NCBI RefSeq assembly: GCF_015687155.1
Contig: NZ_JADPQF010000001.1
Location: forward strand, 868,001-932,000
DNA: 64,000 nt
Source: Aliikangiella sp. G2MR2-5
Lineage (GTDB): Bacteria; Pseudomonadota; Gammaproteobacteria; Enterobacterales; Kangiellaceae
Reading direction: 5' to 3'
The notes beneath the pieces were generated by a model. The model saw only the letters and a list, made by a program, of their open reading frames with translations. It ran no database searches and was not told the origin of the DNA. This document shows positions 30,820 to 41,057 of the stretch, in pieces (position 1 is the stretch's first letter; every line of letters begins with the position of its first letter). The translations under genes and the position numbers were made by a program.

Positions 30820-31176
30820 ATGCCAAGAGTTAAACGTGGTGTGACCGCCCATAAGCGTCACAAAAAAGTCTTAAAAGCAGCAAAAGGTTATTACGGTGCT
30901 CGTAGCCGTGTTTTCCGCGTTGCTAAACAAGCGGTAACAAAAGCAGCTCAGTATGCTTACCGTGACCGTCGTCAGCGCAAGCGTCAGTTCCGTGCATTAT
31001 GGATCCAACGTATTAACGCTGAAGCACGAGTTAATGGTATGTCTTACAGCCAATTTATCAACGGTTTAAAGAAAGCGTCTATCGCAATCGACCGTAAAAT
31101 TTTGGCGGACATTGCTGTTTTCGATAAAGAAGCATTCGCTACTTTAGTTGAAAAAGCAAAAGCAGCTCTTGCTTAA
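30820..31176 (+). CDS. rplT: Ribosomal protein L20
   Basis: The 118-residue protein is a primary 23S rRNA binder needed for early large-subunit assembly. It reads [57 protein letters not shown] and the conserved [11 protein letters not shown]-like C-terminal region (here [14 protein letters not shown]). Length is that of E. coli L20. GGGAGG precedes the ATG. It is followed by a strong terminator, so pheST probably has its own promoter. Confidence 0.97.
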   Translation: MPRVKRGVTAHKRHKKVLKAAKGYYGARSRVFRVAKQAVTKAAQYAYRDRRQRKRQFRALWIQRINAEARVNGMSYSQFINGLKKASIAIDRKILADIAVFDKEAFATLVEKAKAALA

Positions 31177-31230
31177 GCACCAACTGAATTTGAAGGTTAG
31201 CTAATAATAGTTAAACTTTTTCAGTATTTG

Positions 31231-31268
31231 AAAGGGAAGGGCGTCAGTCCTTCCCTTTTATTTTTTAT
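31231..31268 (+). terminator. Rho-independent terminator after rplT
   Basis: A perfect 10-bp stem (AAAGGGAAGG / CCTTCCCTTT) with an 8-base loop is followed by TTATTTTTT. No phenylalanine-rich leader peptide like E. coli pheM is visible between rplT and pheS, so this is a simple terminator rather than an obvious pheST attenuator. Confidence 0.88.
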
Positions 31269-31397
31269 GACTTCTGAGCTTTATTACCAATAGTTCATTT
31301 AAGAATTTAAAAAAGATAAAGATAATCACTACTAAGTATTAATTTATTAGCTTTGAACCCTAAAGCTGAATCAATTAGTACTTATTCCAAGAGTTAA

Positions 31398-32438
<1,041 letters not shown>

Positions 32439-32536
32439 AGCTGCAAAGACGAGACTCGTGTAGCGAGTTAGAGTCATATAAAAGAAACAGAAAATTTCAA
32501 AGATTAAACAGTTAAAAAGAATTCGGAAAACGAAAA

Positions 32537-34918
32537 ATGAAAGTAAGTGAAAATTGGTTAAGAACCTGGGTTAATCCAAACATCTCTACTGATGAGCTAG
32601 TCGCTACTTTGACTATGGCCGGGCTGGAAGTCGATGGTGTTGAAACCATGGGCGCAGAGTTACAAGGTATAGTTGTCGGTCAAATTGAAACTACTGAGAA
32701 ACATCCTGAAGCAGATAAGCTTCAGGTCTGTTCGGTTAATGTTGGTGGTGAAGAAAATCTGCAAATTATTTGTGGAGCGCCAAATGCCAGAGCGGGGTTA
32801 AAAGTCGCAGTCGCTACTATCGGCTGTGTCCTGCCAGGCGACTTTAAAATCAAGAAAGCCAAAATGCGTGGTGTTCTTTCGTTCGGCATGTTGTGTTCGG
32901 GTAAAGAGCTGCAAATTTCTGATGATCACGATGGCATTATGGAACTGGCAGAAGACGCCAAAATTGGTACTCAGTTAATCGATTATCTGGGACTTAAAGA
33001 TAATGCGATTGAAGTGGATTTGACGCCTAACAGAGGCGATTGTCTTGGTATTAAAGGGATCGCGACTGAAGTGGGTGTACTCACTCAAACTACAGTTGAC
33101 CCGATTGAAATCAAAAAAGCTCCGGTTACTATCGATGACAAGGTTGAAGTGACTTTAAGTGCACCGGCAGCCAATCCGCGTTTTGTAGCTCGCGTGATGA
33201 AAGGGGTAAACATCAAGGCGGCTACGCCAGAGTGGATGAAAGCCAGGTTACTGGCGTCTGACATTCGAAGCATCGATCCGGTGGTTGATGTGACCAACTA
33301 TGTGATGCTGGAACTCGGTCATCCTATGCACGCGTTTGACTTAAATAATGTTAACAATGGCAAACTGGAAGTTCGTTTTGCCAAAGAAGGTGAAAAACTG
33401 ATCCTGCTAGACGATAGCGAGATCACTCTGCGTGACGATACCCTGGTGGTAGCGGACGATGAAAAAGCCTTGTCGATGGCCGGAATTATGGGCGGTAAAT
33501 TCTCCGGTATTAATGAAGATACTGTCGACCTGTTACTGGAAGCCGCGCATTGGGAGCCGGTGGCAATTGCTGGGAAAGCAAGAAGTTATGGGCTACATAC
33601 CGATGCCTCGCACCGCTTTGAGCGTGGGGTAGACTATAACCTGAGTGCCGATGTCATTGAGCGCGCTACAGAGCTGCTACTCGAGATTGTCGGCGGTGAA
33701 GCTGGCCCTATCGTTGATGAAATCGCCAGCGAACATTTCCCGCAAGCCAGGCAGGTTAAATTGCGCCGCGCCAGAATAGAACGTCTTCTGGGAATTAAAT
33801 TAGCCGATGAACAGGTAGAAGATATCCTCACTCGCCTTGGTATGAAACTGTCTTCAAACGACAAAGGCTGGGATGTTGAAGTTCCGAGCCAAAGGTTTGA
33901 TATTTCAATTGAAGCAGATCTAATCGAAGAGCTGGTTCGTGTTTACGGTTACAATAATGTACCAAGCCGCAAGCCGGTCAGTGAAATGGCGATGATTCGT
34001 CAGCCGGAAAAGAAACTTCAAAAGCTGCAATTGGCACGTTTGCTTGCAGCCCGCGGTTATCAGGAAGCCATAACATATACTTTTATTGATCGTGATTCTC
34101 AACAGCTGATTGACCCGGATCTGGAGCCTTTGGCATTACTTAATCCGATCTCTTCTGAACTGGGTGTGATGCGCACTTCGCTTTGGCCCGGATTGATTAA
34201 GGCGGTAGAGCATAATCAGAAGCGCCAGCATGATCAGGTTAAGATGTTCGAAACCGGTTTGAAATTTGTACCAACAGAAGATGGGCTGGAGCAAACACAG
34301 GTTATCTCAGGCATTATCTCTGGTCGTCGCTACCCGGAAAACTGGGAAGCGCAAAATGAAATGGTGGATTTCTTTGATTTGAAGGGCGATCTGGAAGCGT
34401 TATTTGCGCTCACAGCTGCAGCGGATCAGTTTACTTTTGTTGCCGCGCAACGAAACGGACTTCATCCGGGGCAGACTGCGCAGATTTTGCGAAATGGTCA
34501 GGAATGCGGATATATCGGTAAAGTTCACCCGCAAACAGAGAAAGATTTTGATCTGGAAATGCCTGCTTATGTCTTCGAGCTAGAGCTTAAGCGTACTGTT
34601 TCACGCAAGATCCCGAAATTTGAACCACTTTCCAAATTTCCAACCATTCGTCGTGATTTGGCAATTTTAGTAAAAGAAAGCGTGACTTCCACGCAAATTG
34701 TTGATTTAATTGGACAAACAGCTAAAAATTGGCTAAAAAGTATAGTGATATTCGATATTTATCGCGGTAAAGGTATTGAACCGGGTCACAAGAGTGTTGC
34801 GATTGGCTTTACATTAGAGCGAAACGACCGTACCTTTAAAGATACCGAGATAAGTAAAACACTCGATAGAATCATTTCGGCGTTAACAGAAAAACTGGGT
34901 GCAGTTTTAAGGGATTAG
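32537..34918 (+). CDS. pheT: Phenylalanyl-tRNA synthetase beta subunit
   Basis: The 793-residue beta subunit matches the E. coli length (795). It has the N-terminal [14 protein letters not shown] and a tRNA-binding OB domain ([20 protein letters not shown]). The B3/B4 editing region shows [16 protein letters not shown] and [11 protein letters not shown], and the C-terminal ferredoxin-like anticodon domain shows [15 protein letters not shown]. It ends 2 bp before ihfA, the arrangement known from enteric bacteria and many other gammaproteobacteria. Confidence 0.97.
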   Translation: MKVSENWLRTWVNPNISTDELVATLTMAGLEVDGVETMGAELQGIVVGQIETTEKHPEADKLQVCSVNVGGEENLQIICGAPNARAGLKVAVATIGCVLPGDFKIKKAKMRGVLSFGMLCSGKELQISDDHDGIMELAEDAKIGTQLIDYLGLKDNAIEVDLTPNRGDCLGIKGIATEVGVLTQTTVDPIEIKKAPVTIDDKVEVTLSAPAANPRFVARVMKGVNIKAATPEWMKARLLASDIRSIDPVVDVTNYVMLELGHPMHAFDLNNVNNGKLEVRFAKEGEKLILLDDSEITLRDDTLVVADDEKALSMAGIMGGKFSGINEDTVDLLLEAAHWEPVAIAGKARSYGLHTDASHRFERGVDYNLSADVIERATELLLEIVGGEAGPIVDEIASEHFPQARQVKLRRARIERLLGIKLADEQVEDILTRLGMKLSSNDKGWDVEVPSQRFDISIEADLIEELVRVYGYNNVPSRKPVSEMAMIRQPEKKLQKLQLARLLAARGYQEAITYTFIDRDSQQLIDPDLEPLALLNPISSELGVMRTSLWPGLIKAVEHNQKRQHDQVKMFETGLKFVPTEDGLEQTQVISGIISGRRYPENWEAQNEMVDFFDLKGDLEALFALTAAADQFTFVAAQRNGLHPGQTAQILRNGQECGYIGKVHPQTEKDFDLEMPAYVFELELKRTVSRKIPKFEPLSKFPTIRRDLAILVKESVTSTQIVDLIGQTAKNWLKSIVIFDIYRGKGIEPGHKSVAIGFTLERNDRTFKDTEISKTLDRIISALTEKLGAVLRD

Positions 34919-34920
34919 CG

Positions 34921-35223
34921 ATGGCATTGACTAAAGCAGATATGGCAGAACGTCTTTTTGAGGACTTAGGTCTTAATAAGCGTGAAGCTAAAGAAATGGT
35001 AGAAGGGTTTTACGAAGAGATTCGGGACTCACTAGCAAATAACAGGCAGGTGAAGTTGTCTGGTTTTGGCAACTTTGACTTAAGAGACAAGAAGCAACGT
35101 CCTGGACGGAATCCCAAAACTGGCGAAGAGATCCCTATAAGTGCTCGTCGTGTAGTAACTTTTCGTCCTGGTCAAAAACTAAAAGCCCGAGTAGAGGCCT
35201 ATGCTGGAAGCAAGCAACAATAA
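34921..35223 (+). CDS. ihfA: Integration host factor alpha subunit
   Basis: The 100-residue DNA-bending protein has [60 protein letters not shown] and [10 protein letters not shown]. The beta-arm proline region (GRNPKTGE) is intact. It pairs with IhfB to bend DNA at promoters and recombination sites. It follows pheT by 2 bp and overlaps the MerR-type gene by 23 bp, consistent with co-transcription. Confidence 0.97.
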   Translation: MALTKADMAERLFEDLGLNKREAKEMVEGFYEEIRDSLANNRQVKLSGFGNFDLRDKKQRPGRNPKTGEEIPISARRVVTFRPGQKLKARVEAYAGSKQQ

Positions 35224-35551
35224 CGAACTTTTACCCATTCCGGACAAACGTTATTTTACCATAGGGGAAGTTAGCGAATTATGTCTGGTTAAACCCCATG
35301 TTTTGCGGTACTGGGAGCAGGAATTTCCTCAACTCAAGCCGGTAAAACGTCGGGGTAATCGTCGCTATTATCAGCGCGACGATGTGTTAGTTATCCGTGA
35401 AATCCGCGAATTACTGTATGAACAGGGATTTACCATCGGTGGTGCCCGTCAGCAGCTTGAAGCTGAAGATGCGCCTTCCGGGGCAGATCCTAAAGTGATT
35501 AATGCAATCATTGGTGAACTGGAAGAAGTGCTGCAAATCCTCAAGCACTAA
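35201..35551 (+). CDS. MerR-family transcriptional regulator
   Basis: The 116-residue protein has an N-terminal winged helix typical of MerR ([26 protein letters not shown], then [30 protein letters not shown]). There is only a short C-terminal coil and no metal-binding Cys motif. This small MerR protein directly after ihfA and before tRNA-Pro is a conserved arrangement in gammaproteobacteria, with unknown target. The start at 35201 lies inside ihfA. An internal later start is possible, but the N-terminal extension is short. Confidence 0.9.
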   Translation: MLEASNNNELLPIPDKRYFTIGEVSELCLVKPHVLRYWEQEFPQLKPVKRRGNRRYYQRDDVLVIREIRELLYEQGFTIGGARQQLEAEDAPSGADPKVINAIIGELEEVLQILKH

Positions 35552-35582
35552 TTTTCTGTTACTAACAAAGCAATCTCTAAAA

Positions 35583-35621
35583 AATGCGAGCACTTTTATA
35601 CATCTAGTGCTTGCATTGTTT
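35583..35621 (+). terminator. Terminator after the MerR gene
   Basis: AATGCGAGCACT and AGTGCTTGCATT pair over 12 bp (one G-T wobble) around an 11-base loop, followed by GTTTT. It would end the pheST-ihfA-merR transcript before tRNA-Pro. Confidence 0.6.
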
Positions 35622-35684
35622 TCCCAATCAGGTAATATTCCGGCCTCAAATCGAAGACATCGGTTTGGTCAAGAATTTCTCAAT

Positions 35685-35761
35685 CGGAGCGTGGCGCAGC
35701 CTGGTAGCGCACTTGCATGGGGTGCAAGTGGTCGGAGGTTCAAATCCTCTCGCTCCGACCA
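35685..35761 (+). tRNA. tRNA-Pro (anticodon GGG)
   Basis: A 77-base cloverleaf is seen. The acceptor arms CGGAGCG / CGCTCCG, D-arm GCGCAGCCTGGTAGCGC, anticodon stem CTTGC / GCAAG with loop ATGGGGT (anticodon GGG) and T-arm GGAGGTTCAAATCCTC are complete, and CCA is encoded. It reads proline CCC codons and lies in its usual place after ihfA and the MerR gene. Confidence 0.97.
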
Positions 35762-35887
35762 TTCTTTTCAAAATTTATCTTTTTCTGTTCATTACTTTCT
35801 CTGTACGACATGTTCTTTGAACAGAATTGTCCCTTAAAAATATGCTATGTACTATTACAAACAAGTCTGCACTCATCAGGAAGGTTA

Positions 35888-36463
35888 ATGAATAAGTACT
35901 ATCTATTGGAATCTAGCTGCTATGTTGATTATGGAATTACTAAATCGCCTAAATTGGGAGCGGAAAGTGTTTTTGCAGGGCGTCTGCTAAAAAGAGATAA
36001 CCTTCCTCCATTGATATTTGAACACAACTTTCCTGGTAATGAGACTATTCCTGGCTTGTTAGTGGATAGTGCAGTTTTGGTGAGTCAATTTTTTGTAGAC
36101 ACGCTAAAAATAGCTAATGTCGATAACTTCCAAATATTTCCGGTAACACTAATTAATCCTGAAACTAATGAAGAAAGAAAAGACTATTTTTTGTTTAACG
36201 TAATTGGTCTGATGAAAGTTACAAATATGGAGCGTTCTGACTATGACGAAATTATGCCGGGAAATCCAGAAACTGGCATGCTTCCTCTTGTTGCGTTTAA
36301 CAAAATAGTCATTGACGGAAAGAAGACTCAAGATGTGAGTATGTTTAGACTTGCTGAAGACCCACGCTCAATCATAATTAGTGAATCAATTGTAAAGGCT
36401 TTAAAATCGAATAAACCCAGTGGAGGATGGGGGGTAATCATCGAAGAGTTAGAGCTGTATTAA
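35888..36463 (+). CDS. Orphan immunity-like protein (possible Imm11/DUF1629 type)
   Basis: I chose ATG 35888 because CAGGAAGG lies just ahead; upstream extensions run into the tRNA. The 191-residue soluble protein has no signal peptide. The C-terminal pattern DVSMFRLAEDPRSIIISESIVKAL followed by WGVIIEELELY resembles proteins of the Imm11/DUF1629 group, where a 'serves as active if protected' immunity role against polymorphic toxins has been proposed. This is a tentative likeness from pattern only. No toxin gene is next to it. It lies immediately after tRNA-Pro, a place where acquired genes often sit. Confidence 0.6.
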   Translation: MNKYYLLESSCYVDYGITKSPKLGAESVFAGRLLKRDNLPPLIFEHNFPGNETIPGLLVDSAVLVSQFFVDTLKIANVDNFQIFPVTLINPETNEERKDYFLFNVIGLMKVTNMERSDYDEIMPGNPETGMLPLVAFNKIVIDGKKTQDVSMFRLAEDPRSIIISESIVKALKSNKPSGGWGVIIEELELY

Positions 36464-36953
36464 ATACTATTTTGATGTCAATTATTCAGGTTCAAACGTG
36501 TCTAAAAAATAAGTGTGACTTTGCCTGTGTCAACAAAATGTCAATTACAGAAAGTCTTCAGTAATCCGCCTATGTGGATTAGTCTTAGTATAAAGAACTT
36601 ACCGGTTAGATAAAATCTGACAATTTTAATTTTGAAACAGATAAGACTACCGGGAGGTTTTGTTGCATTTGACGCGAACGAGAAAATAATTTTTTGATTT
36701 TATTGCTTTAATCTTTTACCTTGATTTTTATAAGCACAAAACAACCATAAAGGGTTAGTGATCGGTGTCGGACCTACACAACTTATTGAAAGCTATACTA
36801 AATCAATCAAAAGCAAGAATCTAAAGAAGCTTAAAAGCAACTTACTGGCCGCAATATTCTAATATAAAGGATGTTTGACTTTAAGTTAGATTCCGGCATA
36901 GAGCAGTACTTAATGATTGAGCGTTAACGCCCCAAGTTTCTTAAATTTACCAA
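36464..36953. other. 490-bp stretch without a confident gene
   Basis: The stretch is AT-rich. The only item of note is a 34-codon frame at 36758-36862 (GTG start after AAGGGTTA), too short to support. No RNA gene, repeat or clear terminator was seen. It could be the decayed remains of an insertion beside the tRNA. Confidence 0.4.
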
Positions 36954-38336
36954 TCACTTCACCCGCCGAGCCTTAAATATCCTGCCTTTTATTTTATCGT
37001 TATTTAAAAGATCAAGCGCTAACGCAGCCTTGCTTGAATTAACCGCAACGTAGCTTAAGCGTTCAAAGCGATCAATTTTACCGATGTCACTGCCGGCGAT
37101 CTGTTTTGCCGCTGTCAGCGCTCCTAAAATATCGCCGGCGCGAAGTTTGTCTTTGCGTCCACCGTTGATCTCCAGAGTAATTTTCTCGGGTTTTACCCGG
37201 TAATCCTTATCCGCTTTAATGTCACTTGCCTGTTTAAATGACAGACTTTGCTGGCACTCGTTTTCAATCGCGATCACCTTGGGCATTTCGGATGCCTGAA
37301 ACAAACTGTAGGCATGTCCCCGGGCGCCAGCGCGACCGGTGCGGCCAATTCGGTGGACGTGGACTTCGGCATCGTGTGACAACTCAAAATTAATCACCAT
37401 GGGCAGATCTTTAATATCCAGTCCGCGCGCGGCGACATCGGTGGCAATCAGGATATTACAACTTTGGTTACAGAACTGGGAAAATACCCTGTCCCGATCT
37501 TTTTGGTCGAGGTCTCCGTGCAGCGCCTTGGCCGCGATGCCTCGGGCGTTGAGTTCCCGGGCCACGTCGTTACACTGCTGTTTGCGATTGCAGAAGATAA
37601 TGCAGGATTCAGGCTGCGCCTGACCAAGAAGCTTGAGCAGGGCATCGATACGATTCTCGGGTTCAACTTCGAAAAAGACCTGTTCAATATCGCTGTCTTC
37701 ATGGCGACTTTCCACCCGCACATCAATAGGCTGATTTTGTACCGAGGCGCTGATGTGTTTGATTTCATCGGGGTAGGTGGCCGAAAACAGCAGAGTTTGC
37801 CGCTGCTTTGGCACGCGTTCAATAATCGTTTTAATATCGTCGATAAAACCCATGTCGAGCATACGGTCGGCTTCGTCGAGCACCAGAGTCTTCAGGTGAT
37901 TAAGGCGTAAGCTGCCCTTGGTCAGGTGCTTTAACAATCGTCCCGGCGTACCCACAACGATATGCGGAGCACATTCCAGAGAAGCCAGTTGTCCGCCCAT
38001 GGGTTTACCACCACAAAGTGCAGTAATTTTGGTATTGGGTATGGCACGAGCCAGACGGCGTAACTCGTTACACACCTGGTCCGAGAGTTCGCGGGTGGGG
38101 CAAATCACCAGCGCCTGGGTTGTGAACTCGGTTACATCGAGCCGGTGCAGCAGGCCGATGCCAAATGCGGCGGTTTTACCGCTACCTGTCTTGGCCTGTG
38201 CTATCAGGTCGTTACCTTTGAGTATCTCCGGCAGGCTATGCTGCTGGATCGGCGTCATTGCAGTGTAGTCGAGAGTCTTTAAATTGGCGAGCATCGCTTT
38301 TGACAGCGGCAGGGTCGAGAACAAAACAGGGGTCAC
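36954..38336 (-). CDS. dbpA: ATP-dependent RNA helicase DbpA
   Basis: The 460-residue DEAD-box helicase has the Q motif (MTPIQQHSLPEIL), AKTGSGKTAAF, CPTRELSDQV, GTPGRLLKHL, LDEADRMLDMGF, LLFSATYP, ATDVAARGLDIKDLP and HRIGRTGRAGARGHA. The C-terminal roughly 75 residues (KITLEINGGRKDKLRAGDILGAL) are the DbpA-specific RNA-binding domain that recognises 23S rRNA hairpin 92. Base composition is noticeably GC-richer than the neighbouring accessory genes. It functions in late large-subunit assembly. Confidence 0.95.
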   Translation of the reverse strand: MTPVLFSTLPLSKAMLANLKTLDYTAMTPIQQHSLPEILKGNDLIAQAKTGSGKTAAFGIGLLHRLDVTEFTTQALVICPTRELSDQVCNELRRLARAIPNTKITALCGGKPMGGQLASLECAPHIVVGTPGRLLKHLTKGSLRLNHLKTLVLDEADRMLDMGFIDDIKTIIERVPKQRQTLLFSATYPDEIKHISASVQNQPIDVRVESRHEDSDIEQVFFEVEPENRIDALLKLLGQAQPESCIIFCNRKQQCNDVARELNARGIAAKALHGDLDQKDRDRVFSQFCNQSCNILIATDVAARGLDIKDLPMVINFELSHDAEVHVHRIGRTGRAGARGHAYSLFQASEMPKVIAIENECQQSLSFKQASDIKADKDYRVKPEKITLEINGGRKDKLRAGDILGALTAAKQIAGSDIGKIDRFERLSYVAVNSSKAALALDLLNNDKIKGRIFKARRVK

Positions 38337-38697
38337 TTAAAATATTCCTAAAATCTGTATAAGGCTCAGTCAGGTTGAGCAAGCCGATAATTCAAACATC
38401 GGTTCTGGATGTGAAATCAACCCTGTTACCAATTGAGAATGGGCGTTGCCAAATGGGAGTGGACGCCATCAGAGCGATCTAAAACCAATATCGGACGGGG
38501 TTGATTAAATTGTGGGCGATTATACGCGGTTTGCGTGATAATGATAGCAATAAGGTCAAAAAAGGCTCACCACTAAAGGAGAGCTTTCTGGTATCGACGT
38601 TCACCAGATTCTGGTCCCATACTTGCTCTGAACTTGTTCCGCTCTGTCATACTGTTTAAATAATTAATTCATACATCAGGATTTATACTCGCTCCTG
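38337..38697. other. 361-bp divergent intergenic region
   Basis: This region separates dbpA from the M14-like gene and should carry promoters in both directions. A separated inverted pair AATCAACCC ... GGGTTGATT is present at roughly 38420-38500, of unclear meaning. No gene or RNA is recognised. Confidence 0.35.
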
Positions 38698-39483
38698 ATG
38701 AAAAATACTCCCAAACATAAAAGAAGCGGTGAAGGCCAGCGCCTAATGCAAAAACGTTTGCCTGAACTGGTCGAACTGGAAAGACTACTCAATTTTGGTC
38801 AGTTAGATTCTGTCAGCTATCGCAAGCTGGATATTCTCCAGTATAAGGAAATTGCTGTTCCGGTATATGCAATAGATATTGGTCGTGCAGTCAAAGGAAA
38901 ACCTCATTTGCCCTGGTATCGAGGTAAAGTAGGGCTGTTTGCCAGAGAAAACCAGCTGCTAGAAAAAGGACTCGAAAGGATAACGCAGGTATCACCATTT
39001 ACTATCGCCATTGACTGTCATTCCGGTTTGGGACTTGTTGATAGAATATGGTTTCCCTATGCATATCGACGTGGACCTATGAAAGATGTTGCTCAGATGG
39101 TTGCTCTAAAGCTACTGTGGGAAAGTAGCTATCCCAACCATAGATATATTTTTGAACCGCAATCAAATCACTATTGCACAAATAGCGATTTATGGGATTA
39201 TTTCTACAAGAAGTATGGCCGAGGAAGGAATCGTTTGTTACCTTTGACTCTGGAAATGGGGTCATGGAGCTGGGTGAAAAAGAGACCACTTCAACTTTTT
39301 CAATTTGAAGGAATGTTTAACCCAATGGTTCCCCATCGTTTGCAGCGCACTTTAAGAAGACACTTACCTTTAATGGATTTTCTCTGTCATGCAACCCAGA
39401 GTTATCAAAACCGGTATCCCGATGAAAGAGAGCAATCGAGTTTGAAGCAAATGGCACATAGTTTATGGCATCAGCGAGATTAA
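38698..39483 (+). CDS. M14-family zinc carboxypeptidase lacking the HxxE zinc motif
   Basis: The 261-residue product matches the C-terminal half of M14 carboxypeptidases. FTIAIDCHSG holds the third zinc-ligand His (His-108), and LPLTLEMGSWSWVKK the catalytic Glu. The N-terminal LPELVELERLL and VPVYAIDIG also match the start of full-length relatives of about 370 residues. Directly after YAIDIG the sequence jumps to GKPHLPWYRGK. The usual segment with HGxE and the substrate-binding Asn-Arg is absent. This looks like an in-frame internal deletion of roughly 100 residues. Without two zinc ligands it should be inactive as a peptidase. It may be a remnant or a non-catalytic variant. Confidence 0.7.
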   Translation: MKNTPKHKRSGEGQRLMQKRLPELVELERLLNFGQLDSVSYRKLDILQYKEIAVPVYAIDIGRAVKGKPHLPWYRGKVGLFARENQLLEKGLERITQVSPFTIAIDCHSGLGLVDRIWFPYAYRRGPMKDVAQMVALKLLWESSYPNHRYIFEPQSNHYCTNSDLWDYFYKKYGRGRNRLLPLTLEMGSWSWVKKRPLQLFQFEGMFNPMVPHRLQRTLRRHLPLMDFLCHATQSYQNRYPDEREQSSLKQMAHSLWHQRD

Positions 39484-39593
39484 TGGGAAAGTCTATAAGT
39501 ATCGAAAGTTGAATGTGTGAATATTTAGGCTTGAATTGAAAACATAGCCTTGCGTAAAAGGCTGAACATTATAAGCGAAGAGTTTTTTCATCC

Positions 39594-40376
39594 ATGCGAA
39601 TAGTTCTATTGAGAGGTCTTGGCAGGGACCAGGAACACTGGACTCCACTTTTAAATGCGCTCAAAAAGTGTAGTTCTGATTTGAAAATTGAAACTCCAGA
39701 CTTGCCCGGTGCAGGGGTTCTATTCAAGCAAAAGAGTCCGACTGAAATCGATGCCTACATTAGTGCTCTGGAGTCACAAGTGACTAACACTGACGAGCCA
39801 ACCATTCTTGTTGGTTTATCACTAGGTGGAATGATTGCACTTAAATGGGCAGAAAAATATCCACAAAAATTTAGCCAACTAGTGTTGATTAACTCCAGTA
39901 GTCGGTTGTCACCGTTTTACCGACGATTGAATCTGCTGCGCATTTTAAAGTTTCCGCAACTGTTTATGCCTGTATATATAGATCGCAAGGAAAGTGCTAT
40001 TTACCAGTTAACCTGTAATAAAAGGCCGCTGCAAAAAAGTTTGATCGAAAAGTGGGTTGATATACAACTGAAGCATCCTGTGAGCTCAACCAATCAGTTG
40101 AGGCAGCTTATTGCTGCTTTCAAATTTTCACTTCCTAAACCGGAAAAAATTCCTTTTACTACGATTCTTTATTCGATTGAGGATCCACTGGTTTCATTTC
40201 AATGTAGTCGCGATCTTATAAACTACTATCAAACAGCTCATTACTGTCATTCCTGGGGCGGACATGACTTACCACAGGACGATCCTGAGTGGGTGGCAGA
40301 AAAGCTTGTTTGCATAGCGAATCAGGCTGCTAGCAAGATAATCAGAAATAGCGAGTTAACTACAAACGGCTGTTAA
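39594..40376 (+). CDS. Alpha/beta hydrolase (BioH-like)
   Basis: The 260-residue hydrolase has the nucleophile elbow GLSLGGMIALKWAEKYP (catalytic Ser). An acid is likely in YSIEDPLVSFQ, and a His in WGGHDLPQDDPEWVAE, so the triad is complete. It starts with LLRGLGRDQEHWTPLL, the oxyanion segment; HG is replaced by RG, a variation seen in some members. It is of BioH/MenH-like size, but no biotin or menaquinone genes are near and the substrate is unknown. It lies 110 bp after the M14-like gene on the same strand. Confidence 0.8.
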   Translation: MRIVLLRGLGRDQEHWTPLLNALKKCSSDLKIETPDLPGAGVLFKQKSPTEIDAYISALESQVTNTDEPTILVGLSLGGMIALKWAEKYPQKFSQLVLINSSSRLSPFYRRLNLLRILKFPQLFMPVYIDRKESAIYQLTCNKRPLQKSLIEKWVDIQLKHPVSSTNQLRQLIAAFKFSLPKPEKIPFTTILYSIEDPLVSFQCSRDLINYYQTAHYCHSWGGHDLPQDDPEWVAEKLVCIANQAASKIIRNSELTTNGC

Positions 40377-40517
40377 AAATATCGCGACAAAAATATTTGG
40401 GGAACCGATCAGATGTTCCAGGTAATTAGTCGTCACATAAGTGTCGAGGTTTCTTCATTTGCATATCATTTTTCATTCCTAGGATAATCTTTAAAATCCG
40501 AAAAAGAGTGTCAAAAG

Positions 40518-40733
40518 ATGACTAGAAGAGTTGTGAACAGCGGTTATGGTACTGTTTCACCCGTTGGTAATTGTGTCCAGGAAAGCTGGCAATCGCTCAT
40601 TAATGGTTGCTCGGAAATTGACGTTATCAGCAAGTTTGATACCGAGGGATTTCCAGTGAAGGTTGCCGGAGAGGTCGAACTCAATATTGATGAGTGGCTG
40701 GAATCAAAAACAGCCAGACGCCTGAATATGTGA
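40518..40733 (+). pseudogene. Truncated fabF-like 3-oxoacyl-ACP synthase fragment
   Basis: The 71 codons align to the first part of FabF/KAS II: a TRRVV start, then GYGTVSPVGNCVQESWQSLINGCSEI, FDTEGFPVKVAGEVE and ARRLN. The frame stops just before the position of the conserved MDxFxQ segment. No downstream remnant in any frame was recognised. The active-site Cys and both His residues are therefore missing. The initial TGLG of intact proteins reads SGYG. A ribosome site is weak. It is most likely the leftover of a decayed duplicate rather than a functional gene. Confidence 0.75.
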
Positions 40734-41057
40734 GTCAATGTCTTTTTTAATTTAGGACTGTTAAGTTGAGGGATTTTTTCGCTCACCAAAGATTCTACGT
40801 TAATCATACAGAACCTGTATAAATGTACTATCACTGAAAGTGAAATAAGCCCTAAAATCGACAAAGCTTATATGTCGAAAATGGCCAAAGCCAGTAATAA
40901 ATAAGCGACAGATATTAGAGCTATTTTTATACTCAGTATCTTTAATGATTGTTACAGCAAAATGATAGTAGTATGTCGTTTCTATGACTAACTAAAAAAA
41001 GCACCTTCCGGTATGGAAAGTGCTTTTCATCTATTTGAAAACTGGGTATTTAGATAA
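40734..41057. other. 324-bp gap after the fabF fragment
   Basis: Apart from the minus-strand terminator at its right end, I see nothing recognisable here. It may contain fully decayed fabF sequence, but translation in the three forward frames shows no synthase motifs. Confidence 0.4.
40994..41027 (-). terminator. Terminator after the metalloprotease gene
   Basis: On the minus strand a 13-bp stem (one mismatch, core GGAAAGTGC / GCACCTTCC) is followed by a run of seven T. It lies about 30 bp after the stop of the metalloprotease gene. Confidence 0.8.

Noticed and set aside
36758-36862. 34-codon GTG frame in the gap before dbpA
   Set aside because: Too short, no homology recognised, start uncertain; noted only in the gap description.
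37464-37910. Long forward open frame of 148 codons opposite dbpA
   Set aside because: It is the antisense of well-conserved helicase motifs.
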